Below are positions 53,982 through 64,000 of a stretch of 64,000 bases of DNA, piece after piece. Source of the DNA: Odiellus spinosus (Eukaryota; Arthropoda; Arachnida; Opiliones; Phalangiidae); contig OY987227.1 of NCBI GenBank assembly GCA_963920705.1, positions 12,193,602 through 12,257,601 of the forward strand, read 5' to 3'. The translations under genes and the position numbers were made by a program. The notes beneath the pieces are model-generated. The model did no database searches and was not told the DNA's origin. It saw only the letters and a list, made by a program, of their open reading frames with translations. Positions within the stretch are counted from its first letter, which is position 1. Each line of letters opens with the position of its first letter.

Positions 53982-56900
53982 TCATTCTACAATCGCGAAA
54001 GAGTTTCTCCGTCGACTGGAGTTTGTATTAGTTACGTTCGATTCGTCTTTAGAGAACTGATTCACGAAATCCTTGGGGTTAGCCATAAATTGGGGATCAA
54101 CGCTGTCAAATGACTCGTACTTTTCTTCTCCAAAGAGAGAATCGCTATGGAAAGAAGTCGATGCCTGAGAGTCGAAACTGGTATTCCATTGTCCGCCAAA
54201 TCGTCTAATTTTATTGGGCTGCTGGCGAGGCACATACTCCGTATTTTGACTATTTTCTAAGCTCTTTCTCCTCCGGGAACTGTACGAGGATGAACAATTG
54301 CGAACAGACTGAACACTGTCTACAAATTTAAGTTATAAACGGCGTAAATTGTTAAAAGCACAAATAATAAGTTATATTTTTGATTTTTAAATCTTACTGG
54401 ATCGAGTTCGTTCAAAGCCAAGATCTTGGGAATTATAATCATCTTCGTCCCATTCCAAAGCGGCATTTGCTTCTCTTTCTTCAGGCGCGAGAACAGCGCT
54501 TGTATCAGCGTCAGTTACATTAAATATTTCCGTAACTTTAACTCGATTAGATTCGTCCATATAATAGAAAGCCATCAAGGCGTCTTGTTTTTTGGTTACT
54601 TCGAGTATATCTTCGAACGTATCGGCCCCATTTTGCATTTCGCTCAAATCTGTTTGAGATCTTTTCAAGTATTCATTTTCAAAGTTGAGAGCTTTGTTGG
54701 CTAGTTCAATGACGTTTAGATCTTCGTTTTCATCATCCAAGGACTTGAAAGCTTGCATTAAAGTTTGTCGTTTGCTTTTAACTCGGGTATTATTAGAAGT
54801 AGAATTATTATTATTAGTCGAAGCGTGTTCGCAAATGTCCATCGTAAAACCAAAATTCATAGTTTTAATAACGCGTTCTGGGCCTTTGGCAACGACGGGA
54901 TTTTCGAGTTTCTCAATCAAGGATTGTCTTCTGTTTGGATGAGTTTTAGTAGAGTTTGTGGTCGGTGCACCAGCGTAAGACCTTCTTTGTGCCAAACTTT
55001 GGGCTCTAATTTCCTCCAAAGACAAGCTTCTGTCTTCCATGCTGATTTTACGTTCTGCTGGAGTGAGAGATGGATAACGAGTTTGATATTGAGGGGAAGA
55101 AGGTACGGAGGAACGACCGAAAGCCGACACTTTGTCTTCAGATACGTAGTTGTATTCAGTAATGGCCAGCTGACATGAAAATCTACATAAAGTTTTATAA
55201 TTTGATCATTTAAAAATTAGTATCACTAGCCACTTCCTCAAAAATTTAATACATACTTGGCGCTATAAAGGTGACGATGGCTGTCAAATTTACTAATAAG
55301 ACCCTTTGCAAAAGCCAGTAAGTTGAAGAAACTGTTTGTCATCTCTTTCTTCAACTTTGGCACCAATTCCAAAATTCTGCGGTTAAGAACAAAACTCGTT
55401 AAAAACAAAAATCATGGAAAATAAATAAAATTAAAAGCCGGGAGTGTACCTGGATATCATAACTATCATAATGTCTATTGGCAATACATAAGGCACAGTA
55501 AGGAAGGATAGGATTTTCATATACTTGTGTTTGAACAACCAGTTTACAACTCCTTTATTAAGCTGATCGCAGCAATCTTGAATAGCTAGAAGTTTTGAAG
55601 CACATACTTCTATTAGTCGTGAACTTTGCAAATTAACCTTGAATACTAAGAAATTATACCGTTAACTACTGATTCGGGTAAACTGTCGTACACAGCCATT
55701 TGTCTTCGATGGCGACAGTCGGAACAGTCATCATCATATTCGTGATTAGGATGAGTCAGAGGCATTGGTTTCACTTCCGCTACTAGTTTTTCAATTTCTT
55801 TTTCAATTTCGTCTTCATTCACTTGACCAGTTTCCGACACCGTGAAACTTGACTGAACAGCCAAGCATCGGGTGCACGAAATTAGATCTAAAAAAAAAGA
55901 AAAAAGAAAAAAAAAATAAAGTTAAGTTTGCATTTCTCCTGCATTAGAGGAGCGAGTGGGAATCTAGAGTTATAAAGAACGAAATTGAAGTTGCATTTTA
56001 TTTACAAATAATATACTAACCATTTCTTTGCAAGAATCTTAAAGCATCGTCAAAGCCTTGCTGACACATTTTAGTTAAAACTTCTGGAGGAGGCGGAAAC
56101 AAAATCCGCGCAATTCTGTAGAGATTGTTTGGAGTTAACTAAGATTAAAATAATTTATATAAAATTAGACTATGGGTTCTTTACAATGATACATTCTACA
56201 AATATGTTTTAATTTATTTACCGCAATACTAGTGTTTTTACAATTAATAGCGAGGAAATTAAAAAAGGTATCTTGAGGGCAAATATCACTCTCGCCACTG
56301 AATGGAGAAACTATCACCGTTTTGCCATCCAAAACTGGCAAATTATCACTCAACCCACCATCCATATAAGACTGTAAAAATTACAATAAATTATTTCAAG
56401 GCATTTGAAAAGTTTTACGTCAATAAGTTAACTTACAACGCCGTGAAATTTAGGAGGTACTATGCCGGAATAGAAAGGAATAAAACAACTACAGAGAAGA
56501 GCCTAAAATAGAAATAAAAATTGAACTTGTTTAATTGTATTTAATCTATTTTAACTATATAAATTGTAAGAAAGGTTAAATAAAGTAGAAATAGTTAAAA
56601 TATGGAAGTTTAACGCTTTTAATTTAAGGTAGAAAATTTTAGTGTTGTGGTTTTATCTAAGTTTAAAAAAAGTATAGGGTATAAAACTTCTTTCGGAAGT
56701 TGTCACGCACAAATGACTTTTTAAAACCAGTACATTTTTGCAGTTGTGTGAAAGAAACTAAAAAACCTAAGCAAAACAAACCATTTTCCCCATTATATGC
56801 AATATTGTAACTTCCTTTTAAAATTAGAGAAAAAAAAAACATTATTTGAGCCTTATCTGGCTCACGCACAAAAAAATTTTTATTTTATTTTAGTAACGTC

Positions 56901-59900
56901 CATTCTGCCACACGAAACTATAATAATATTAGTGTAATTATTAGAATTCACGCATGCAAAATCAATATGTGACACGTAAAATTTACTGTAACATATTCAT
57001 AAAAAGTTTTTCTTGAGAAGTTGAACCAATTAATTATTGAAAAATAATTTGCCACTTTGCGAACATTTTGAAAGTTAATTTTACGATTATTCCCTAATAG
57101 GTCAAATTTCCTAACAGAATAAATTAGATAAATTAAATGCTAGTTAATTTATTCAAGAACTAATTCAAATAGGCAAAAATCATTTTTCTAAGTAAACATT
57201 TTTAGTGGTTATTTTTATTATGATCTCTCAAACAATTGAAGTATGTGTAAGAATGTATAAAAATATGGTTATTTATCATGTCGATTCCTCGTTTGTTTTA
57301 CTGTTTAGTTTCAAATATAAAATATGACCATATAATTCGCAGCAAGTGTATAAACTTTTTAAGTGAGGTAACAACATAAAATATACGAAAAAAAAATTGG
57401 GAATTCCGCATGAGGAAATATCAGGCAAGAAATCAAGAAATGGCAATCTAAGACCTCAATTAATAAAAAATATGGTTTCACTAGTATACCATATAGGCCC
57501 CTTAGTCATAGGATTATCAAACTCGTAGCATTTAGAACCAAACACGTGCTACCGGTGCACGGTTGGAATTTAGAGAAACTTTCACTTTCTTAAATTCAGT
57601 GACCCAAAAAATCCAGATAATTTACGAGAGAAAAAGAAAATGAAAGAGTTCGAAAAGTCTGGCCTAAATACTCTCTCTCTCTCCCCCTTTTCCGTCTTGA
57701 AAGGAATTATATAGGCTAAATCTTCTTTGTATAAATCTTGTAAAGCATGAAATATATTTAAAATTTGAACTTCATTTCTTCATAGAAAAAAAAGATAGGA
57801 CAGTTTTAAAAACCATTAAAGGGAGTATAAATCAAAACGGAAAATCGTCCGCTAACGCCGAGCAACATCTTGTTTCCAAAAGTAACTTGCGCCAATTTTT
57901 TGAGAACTTTAATTAGACAGTGGCAGGAATCTCAAGCTTTACCGCCCACCTTTGGCCATAGCTTTATACACCCTTTAACAGCCTTCCTAAGTTCCTATTG
58001 GCTATTGCTCAAATCGGACGTTAAATGAACAGTTTAACATAAATTTAATCTTATAAATTATTTTGATCAACATTTTATTGGGTGAAGATGTCATTTAATT
58101 GACCACCTCCTACCCAGTTTAGGCATTAACTCAACTTGATGACGCTAGGAACTCCATTAATTTTGGAAGTTTATTGATAAAATGGTTTACTTTAGCAGTT
58201 TATACGCCTAGCCAATAAGATTAAAGGTACCCAAACATTACGGTTTCTAAGTATTGTGGCCCATGGATTAATTATACGTATAATTAATCCATGTGTGGCC
58301 TTACAATAAAATGTAATTTTTTTTCCTGTTTTTTTCATTTAATTGATAATATTTAATTTATGTTAAATCAGTCAGCTCTTTTGTTGATTTAACCATGGAA
58401 CTAATCAAGTTCATTAGTTCCATGATTTAACGAACATTAATTCAATGTCTGCTCTGCTTTAAAAGATTTATTAACAGAGACCATTCCTTAAATTTCACAA
58501 ATAGTGGGAATAACGTTAAAATATAATTCAGTTTTAAGAAGTCAAATTAATTCTTTCGTCCTTAACCAACCGAATAAAAATACGTTTCGTCCTGATAATT
58601 ATAAAGATTACCTAATACAAATCTCGAGTTTCTTACAAAGAAAAGTGATAAAATTGAAGAATTGAATAAATTAAAATATAAAAGATTGTTAAGCCTAGTT
58701 TCTGTTAAAGGTCATTACGAATGCGTGTACTCAATCCCTCTCCCACTTTTCATTCTTTTGATTATTATTAAATGATAACAAAATCCACCCACACACTCGA
58801 ATATTTCAGAGATGAAAGCGAAAGTAGTTATGAAAATATGAAAAATAACGCGAGAGAGAAAGTTTCAAGTACCATATGCACGCATTTTCATAAGTAGAGT
58901 AATGGGGTGATCCTAGAGTTATCAGATGAGGCTATCGAAAGACTATCATACCATATTGGGGGTAGGTTTGCCAATACCGTTTTCCAAGAGGATTTTGAAA
59001 TACTATAGAGAGCTGAGGCGAAACAATACATAATATTAATCCTCGTAGATAATAAAAGTAGTTTTACGAACTGAAATTGAACAGGAATATTACTTTATTC
59101 TTATATAATATTTTGATAATGTTATAATTTATCAATCCGTTATCATTTCAGAAGGGAGATTTAGGCGTAATTTAGGTCATAAAAAGTAAAATTCCCCCTC
59201 TTTTAGTGGACATTGGTATCAACATCACTCGTTTTTTGAAAATTGTTATCAATAATTGCCGTATTGTTGTCAAAATCTTTGTAATTCGAATAACCACTTG
59301 ATTATAAGATTATTTGAAAAGTTTTCGGTATATCACCATTTAGGCCAAAGAAATATAAAATTTATCGTTTCCCAATAAAAAATATTTTCGGAACAGGCTT
59401 TAAAAATCACATAATTATGGGATTAAAACAACTGAGATTAATAGGATAAATTTTTGAATAATGTTAAACTCCAGAATTTCAAATCGAGAAAGCACATGGG
59501 CACGTTTTCAAACAACCAAGAAGTTAGTAATTTAAAAACTTAAAATTTCGAAATGAAAACGAAATTTAATCCAAGGTTATTTAAGAAAAGTTATTTTTTT
59601 AAAAACCTGTTGTAATAATATCTTAGTAAGGGTATAATTTAGAATTTCCATAGAGAAAAATACAATTTTATAACCAAAGAATAACCTGTTTTCTATGGTA
59701 GAAGTTTCCGCTTCTAATGTTCTATTTGTTCCATTCTACTATAGATTTTTTTTGGCGGGAATAAAAAAATGGCATTGGTTTGCGTCTCCTATAGCGATGA
59801 TATCATTAAAATATAACATTGAGCCGTGTCGTGAAAGATTCAAAGAGATTGTTTTATTAAAAACAATATTAATTAATGCGTACAAGTACGTTTCAATTAT

Positions 59901-62872
59901 CGATAAATTTATTTGACCTAATCCTTTTAGAGCTTTTTAATAAAAATAGGTCAAATGATTAGTGATATTAGATACACGTACGGTATTAAACCATTAATTT
60001 TTTCACAAGAATGTAGGACACTTTCGTACACCATACAAAAGTTACGCTCACACTAGCATTTCCTAATCGGTTTGAAAGGTTAATCAAACCGATATTAAAA
60101 TCGCCAGGAATCGTTTTAAGCGTCTTGTGTTCTTTATAAATCGATTTATAGTAGCTTCATCTATCAGTTGTTGAAACCGAATCAGTATGTAACTGGTTCC
60201 CGAAGCAGTTTCGAGAAATCGAACCAAAACGATTCGAGAAAAAACGGTTTCCTGTTCACACGACTCCAGCGAAACGGTTTAAATCGATTCCAAGGTCTAG
60301 TATGAACGCAGCTCTAGTGTTATTATTTCGTAGAATTCAACTAGTCTTAATAATCTCAGGGGTCACATCAAAATTCGAGGATAAAGTAAGAGAAAAAGGG
60401 AATTTTTATTATAAAAATAGGTACCGAAATTTTAAAGATAGGAACCAAATAGGGAACAATTAAAAAAATTGTTAATGAGATCTTAGATCGTGAACTTCTT
60501 GGTCACACCTTTTCAACTAGATAGTCAAATTCTAAGAATTCTTTTCGCGAAATGATTAATTCCTACAGATAATTTTAAAAAAGTTTTTGGCAAGAATTTT
60601 AATATTTGATCCACCAAAAGTGGGAAAAAATTGGCTTTATAAGATATTTCCTAAAATCATTGAAAATATGACACTTAAATAGGCAACAAATTGCGATTTT
60701 TGGATATTTTAGGGACCTACAAATAATTAGGGGACTTTTAGGAGGCTAATCTTAGAGTAAATCATGTTTAATCTTTATAGAAAACATTTCAGAAATTACC
60801 TTGTTGGTAAATAATTCATCTAAAATTTTCCTCGGATATTTCTATATCTAATTCAGAAATCACACTGGCTTGATAATAATCTGGCCGTTATAGATAGATA
60901 TTAACGCGTGTAACGAAAGTGGCGTGACACTTTCTGAAGCTTCAAGGCTAAAACTTTAAAGCTATGACGTAAACCATGAAGTCAAAAACATTTTATATCC
61001 CATCTCACGTGTTTATTATAATTCATATGGAAATTTGAATAAATTATGTTCGGTGAGTAGTACGAGTTACAGAGTACTTTTACTGATAATCGCTCACGAT
61101 TTAAAGCCTCAAGGTCATGACGTAAACCAGAAATGTAAAAATTATCTTCAAGGATAATTCAAATAAATCCAATTCCCTATAATGCTATGGTTATTATAAT
61201 CAAAACACGCTCAGAATTTAAATTTAGGGTGTTTTTCCTCTGGGTTGCTCAACTGCTCCCGGATCAATCCAAAATACATCTGAGCAGCCTAAAGAAAAGC
61301 ACCATCGAAAGATTTTACCAGATGGGTACATTTTCTGTATATAACCCGTGTAGAGCTCCCCCTTTTCAAAAACTGGGGCGGCCAAACCCCAAGGTTTTTA
61401 AAACTATATTGGGGGTATGTTTTCTAGCTCAGAATCGCGAGACTATCTCATCTCAGTGACGTAAGAAAGGTATCATATTATAAGAAATCTCATAGTTTTC
61501 CTTGTGGCCCTAAATTTCATTCATTTCATCTGATGATCGAAACCCCCTTGGTAAGGTCAATGGGTAAGGGAAAGTGGAAAGAGACGCTTCCCTGAGAACC
61601 GGGCTATTCTAAAAATGGTACTTGAAGGTTGGTAAAGAATCCTCGGGGCTAACTAAAATATTTTCACTATTTAAGTCTGGTTTATACCAAGGCCCGTGTA
61701 AATGAAGATTCAAGGGTCTAATTAAACCGTTCCTAAAAAATATAGTTTTCAGTAAATTTCAGTTTAACTATTGTATAATAGAGTGTTGTAAGTTGAAAAC
61801 TTTTCCATGGGAAACAACCCTACATTATGTAAATGAATAAAAAGTAAATCATGTATGATTTCCCTGCATGGTAAAAGTAAAGGCGCGTTTTCAATGGAGA
61901 TTATTGTGGCCCTAAAAGTTACTTTTTCGTCATAACTAAGGTAAATTTATATAGTTAACGATTTTACCCAAAAAATATTCATTGAAAACGGGGCTAAATA
62001 GATATAAAAACTCGTGTAGAGTATTAGGTTCCTTCCAAGATAGCTACTTTTAAATTGTGAGCTGCATGAAAAATTGAAGACTCAATTGAAAAATATTTTG
62101 TATGAAATATTTAAACTTTAAAGGTTATATTTGAAATAAAACGATTCTTTAATCTTTATCAATCCTATTTCATAACTTGGAATTTATGTAAATTTCATTG
62201 TATGTAAAATTAAGTAATAAAATTGAGTAATATTTACAGAATAAAATTCGCAATTTAGAGAATTTTTAGAACAATAGAATTTTCCCACTGAAGTTTAAAC
62301 TCAAAATTTAAGGAAAATTCAAGATCTCACGTATTTTTAAATCACGTTTTCTATTTTTTAACTCAATCACGCGACTTATATCTAGTTATACGTCTTCGCA
62401 ATCGTGGGACCAACCCATTGTTATAACTTTAAACTACTCTTCTACAAACGTCTCTCAACTAATATCGTAAAAGGAAGTCTTAAGTGGCATCCGGAATAAA
62501 TTATTTGACGCGAAAACTCCTTCCTTCGTGACGCAACGAAGAGAGACAAATATAATTAAAGCGTTAAACCTACTTATTTTCTATTCAGTATCGCTAAAAA
62601 CCGAGCCGATAGCGAAAGAATTTTGAATACATATATTTACCTGTATTAAATCATCCCGACTGTCGAATTCATTAAGAAGAACGTTTTCACCGTCACAAAC
62701 TCTGGTACACGAAATATGTAAACGAGATGTGCAACGAATATGCGCGTCTTCGGGCAGAATTTTGTTTAATCCGTCGTATAAGATCTTGGTTAGATCAAAA
62801 CCAGGATGAAAGGGGCCTAAAGCCCTAGAGCGTGCTTTCATTACTACTCTCAATACATCGCTTGTACTGTCA
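53982..62872 (-). CDS. PNPLA2: Patatin-like triglyceride lipase (PNPLA2/brummer), 5' exons outside window
   Basis: This is the ATGL/brummer lineage, which hydrolyses triglyceride on lipid droplets. The exon at about 62641-62872 encodes [30 protein letters not shown]-like and [20 protein letters not shown], as in the family. After a ~6.1-kb intron, exons near 56439-56502 and 56200-56372 give [20 protein letters not shown] and [20 protein letters not shown] then [13 protein letters not shown]; the Asp of DGG is the catalytic-dyad aspartate. Then come [16 protein letters not shown], a regulatory region, and a long Ser/Asn-rich C-terminus (55182-53982) ending [10 protein letters not shown]. The glycine-rich oxyanion loop and the GxSxG nucleophile are encoded upstream of the window's right edge. 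The C-terminal extension is longer than in vertebrate ATGL. Confidence 0.9.
58262..58292. repeat. Perfect 30-bp palindrome
   Basis: ATGGATTAATTATAC is followed immediately by its exact reverse complement GTATAATTAATCCAT. Confidence 0.9.
58394..58425. repeat. Hairpin CATGGAACTAAT
   Basis: A perfect 12-bp stem (CATGGAACTAAT / ATTAGTTCCATG) with a seven-base loop, about 100 bases from the 30-bp palindrome. Confidence 0.85.
60040..60315. mobile_element. Possible degraded inverted-repeat element
   Basis: GTTACGCTCACACTAG on the left resembles the reverse complement of CTAGTATGAACGCAGCT on the right (GCTGCGTTCATACTAG). Inner words based on AATCGGTTT and AACCGATT recur in both orientations. It could be an old MITE in the lipase intron. 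Confidence 0.4.
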
Positions 62873-64000
62873 CCTGAAATATTTAAAGAGTATTTTTTTT
62901 AGTATCGAGCTTGTGAAAAATCTACAAATATAAATCCTTATTCATTAAATTTAACATTTAAAGTAATGCTGTTACGATTTTATATTTTTAGTCTCTTTTT
63001 ACTATTAATAAACTATATTCAAGGCGTTAAAAAAAGCTTCAAAATTATATAAATTGAATTTTTTCATGCTCCATGAGCTTCTCTTTGTTTTCCCACTAAG
63101 CCACGCTTTTCAACCATGGAGCACATGTGGCTTCAACATACTTAGCAACCAATCACTTGTCACTAAATGACCCCATCCTCTCTACTTGTTAGAGCTTACA
63201 ATATAAATATTTCTACTCCAAGGTTAGAGATGCCAAATAAGCACTTTATAGTGTTCATATATAACACTTTACAATACTAAGAAACATAATACAAGAGACT
63301 AAAAAGGCTTGGCAACCTTCAATCTTGGGGATTAAAGAAAAAGGGGGGACTATTTAGAAGGCGAAGATTGAGAACGAGTTGTCCAAATAGGTATTGATAA
63401 GTTAAACAGGTGTCAGTGAATAGAAGAGGCCCTGCAGAGTGCAGAAGCCTTTATCTCTAGCTACCCTGGCTTTGTTAAAGGAGTAAAGGTAACAAAGAAT
63501 TGGGCCACCGGCCACGCTCGCAACGTCCACCCTTAAACAAGTTTAATAAAGTAGATTTTCTCCTTTCTCCCTATCTGTAATGTTTAGGAAACTAATAGAG
63601 TTGAAATAATTTAAAGGGATACTAAAAGAATTTTAAAAAATAAAATCATGTAAGATAATGCTACTCAAATTTCACGAGAAATGGGTGCTGACAACATTGA
63701 TCACCCAAAACGAGCAAAATTTTAATCGCTTTTTGGGAAAATTAACTACACCGAAATCTTTTCAAAGAGACATTTAAGTACCCTAGTGACCTTACCAAGG
63801 CTGAACTACTATTATTGGCACCCCATTTCAAAGGCAAACTATCTCTTAAATTTTAATACTATCTATAAACTGTAAAACTATCTCTAGTATGACCTTGAAT
63901 GCGTCAAATGATTCCATCTCTCGCCTTGGAATCATCCTCTTATGGCGAATTCTACTGAGACAAAGCATTCCCATGGAGCAATAACAGGGGGAGATTACAC
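62873..64000. other. Upstream intron of the PNPLA gene
   Basis: The exon at 62872 starts at an acceptor (TTTCAG), so this stretch is intronic or carries a missed exon. The expected N-terminal motifs (glycine-rich loop, GxSxG) were looked for on the minus strand and not found. Confidence 0.5.

Larger units (their letters stand above)
56521..62640. other. 6.1-kb intron of the PNPLA gene
   Basis: AT-rich intron without convincing exons. It contains a perfect 30-base palindrome at about 58262-58292, a 12-bp-stem hairpin at 58394-58425 and a possible degraded inverted-repeat element at 60040-60315. Other open frames (59695-59916, 61187-61459) have no recognisable content. Confidence 0.6.

Noticed and set aside
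54426-55178. Plus-strand frames opposite the lipase C-terminal exon
   Set aside because: Antisense shadows of the coding exon at 54387-55182.
59695-59916. 73-codon plus-strand frame in the lipase intron
   Set aside because: No conserved features; expected by chance in a 6-kb AT-rich intron.

Overview
This is animal (metazoan) nuclear DNA: AT-rich, with spliced genes, mostly short introns (about 50-100 bp, a few up to 6 kb), GT-AG junctions and nested transposons. The encoded proteins are animal orthologues (HBS1L, TRNAU1AP, ARFGEF1/2, PPM1G, USP14, NDUFS5, BAG2, RAB23, NRBP1, BORCS8, PNPLA2/brummer). An invertebrate, plausibly an arthropod, fits the compact introns, the P-element-like transposons and a short TTAGG-rich stretch, but the sequence alone does not fix the species.

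Layout. 1-7.2 kb: HBS1L (minus, 3' end cut by the window) and TRNAU1AP (plus) diverge from a shared promoter that contains a MITE copy. 7.9-24.0 kb: a minus-strand block of ARFGEF, PPM1G and USP14. 24.8-25.2 kb: NDUFS5 (plus), divergent from USP14. 25.3-35.6 kb: a gene-poor transposon nest. It holds a roughly 5.3-kb P-element/THAP9-like transposon carrying two convergent genes, a 30-31-bp tandem array, a 1,057-bp P-like element inserted in that array with a perfect 8-bp target duplication, two palindromic MITEs, and several copies of a dispersed repeat. 35.9-38.2 kb: BAG2 (plus). 40.8-42.7 kb: RAB23 (minus), with a repeat copy in its intron. 44.8-47.7 kb: the NRBP1 pseudokinase (minus). 48.4-51.7 kb: a decayed non-LTR retrotransposon (minus), split by a MITE and cut at its 5' side by another inverted-repeat element. 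51.9-52.7 kb: BORCS8 (minus). 54.0-62.9 kb: the 3' part of a PNPLA2/brummer-like lipase (minus), whose 5' exons lie beyond the right edge.

The host genes are housekeeping functions with no obvious shared pathway: ribosome rescue and RNA surveillance, selenocysteine tRNA, Golgi and endosome traffic, phosphatase, deubiquitinase, complex I, Hsp70 co-chaperone, Rab GTPase, lysosome positioning, lipolysis. The most unusual content is the P-like transposon. Besides a THAP/RNase-H-like transposase it encodes, on the opposite strand, a four-exon 465-residue protein whose C-terminal half resembles the tail domain found at the end of many THAP9-type transposases. No CRISPR array, tRNA or rRNA gene was recognised; short RNA genes could be missed by eye.
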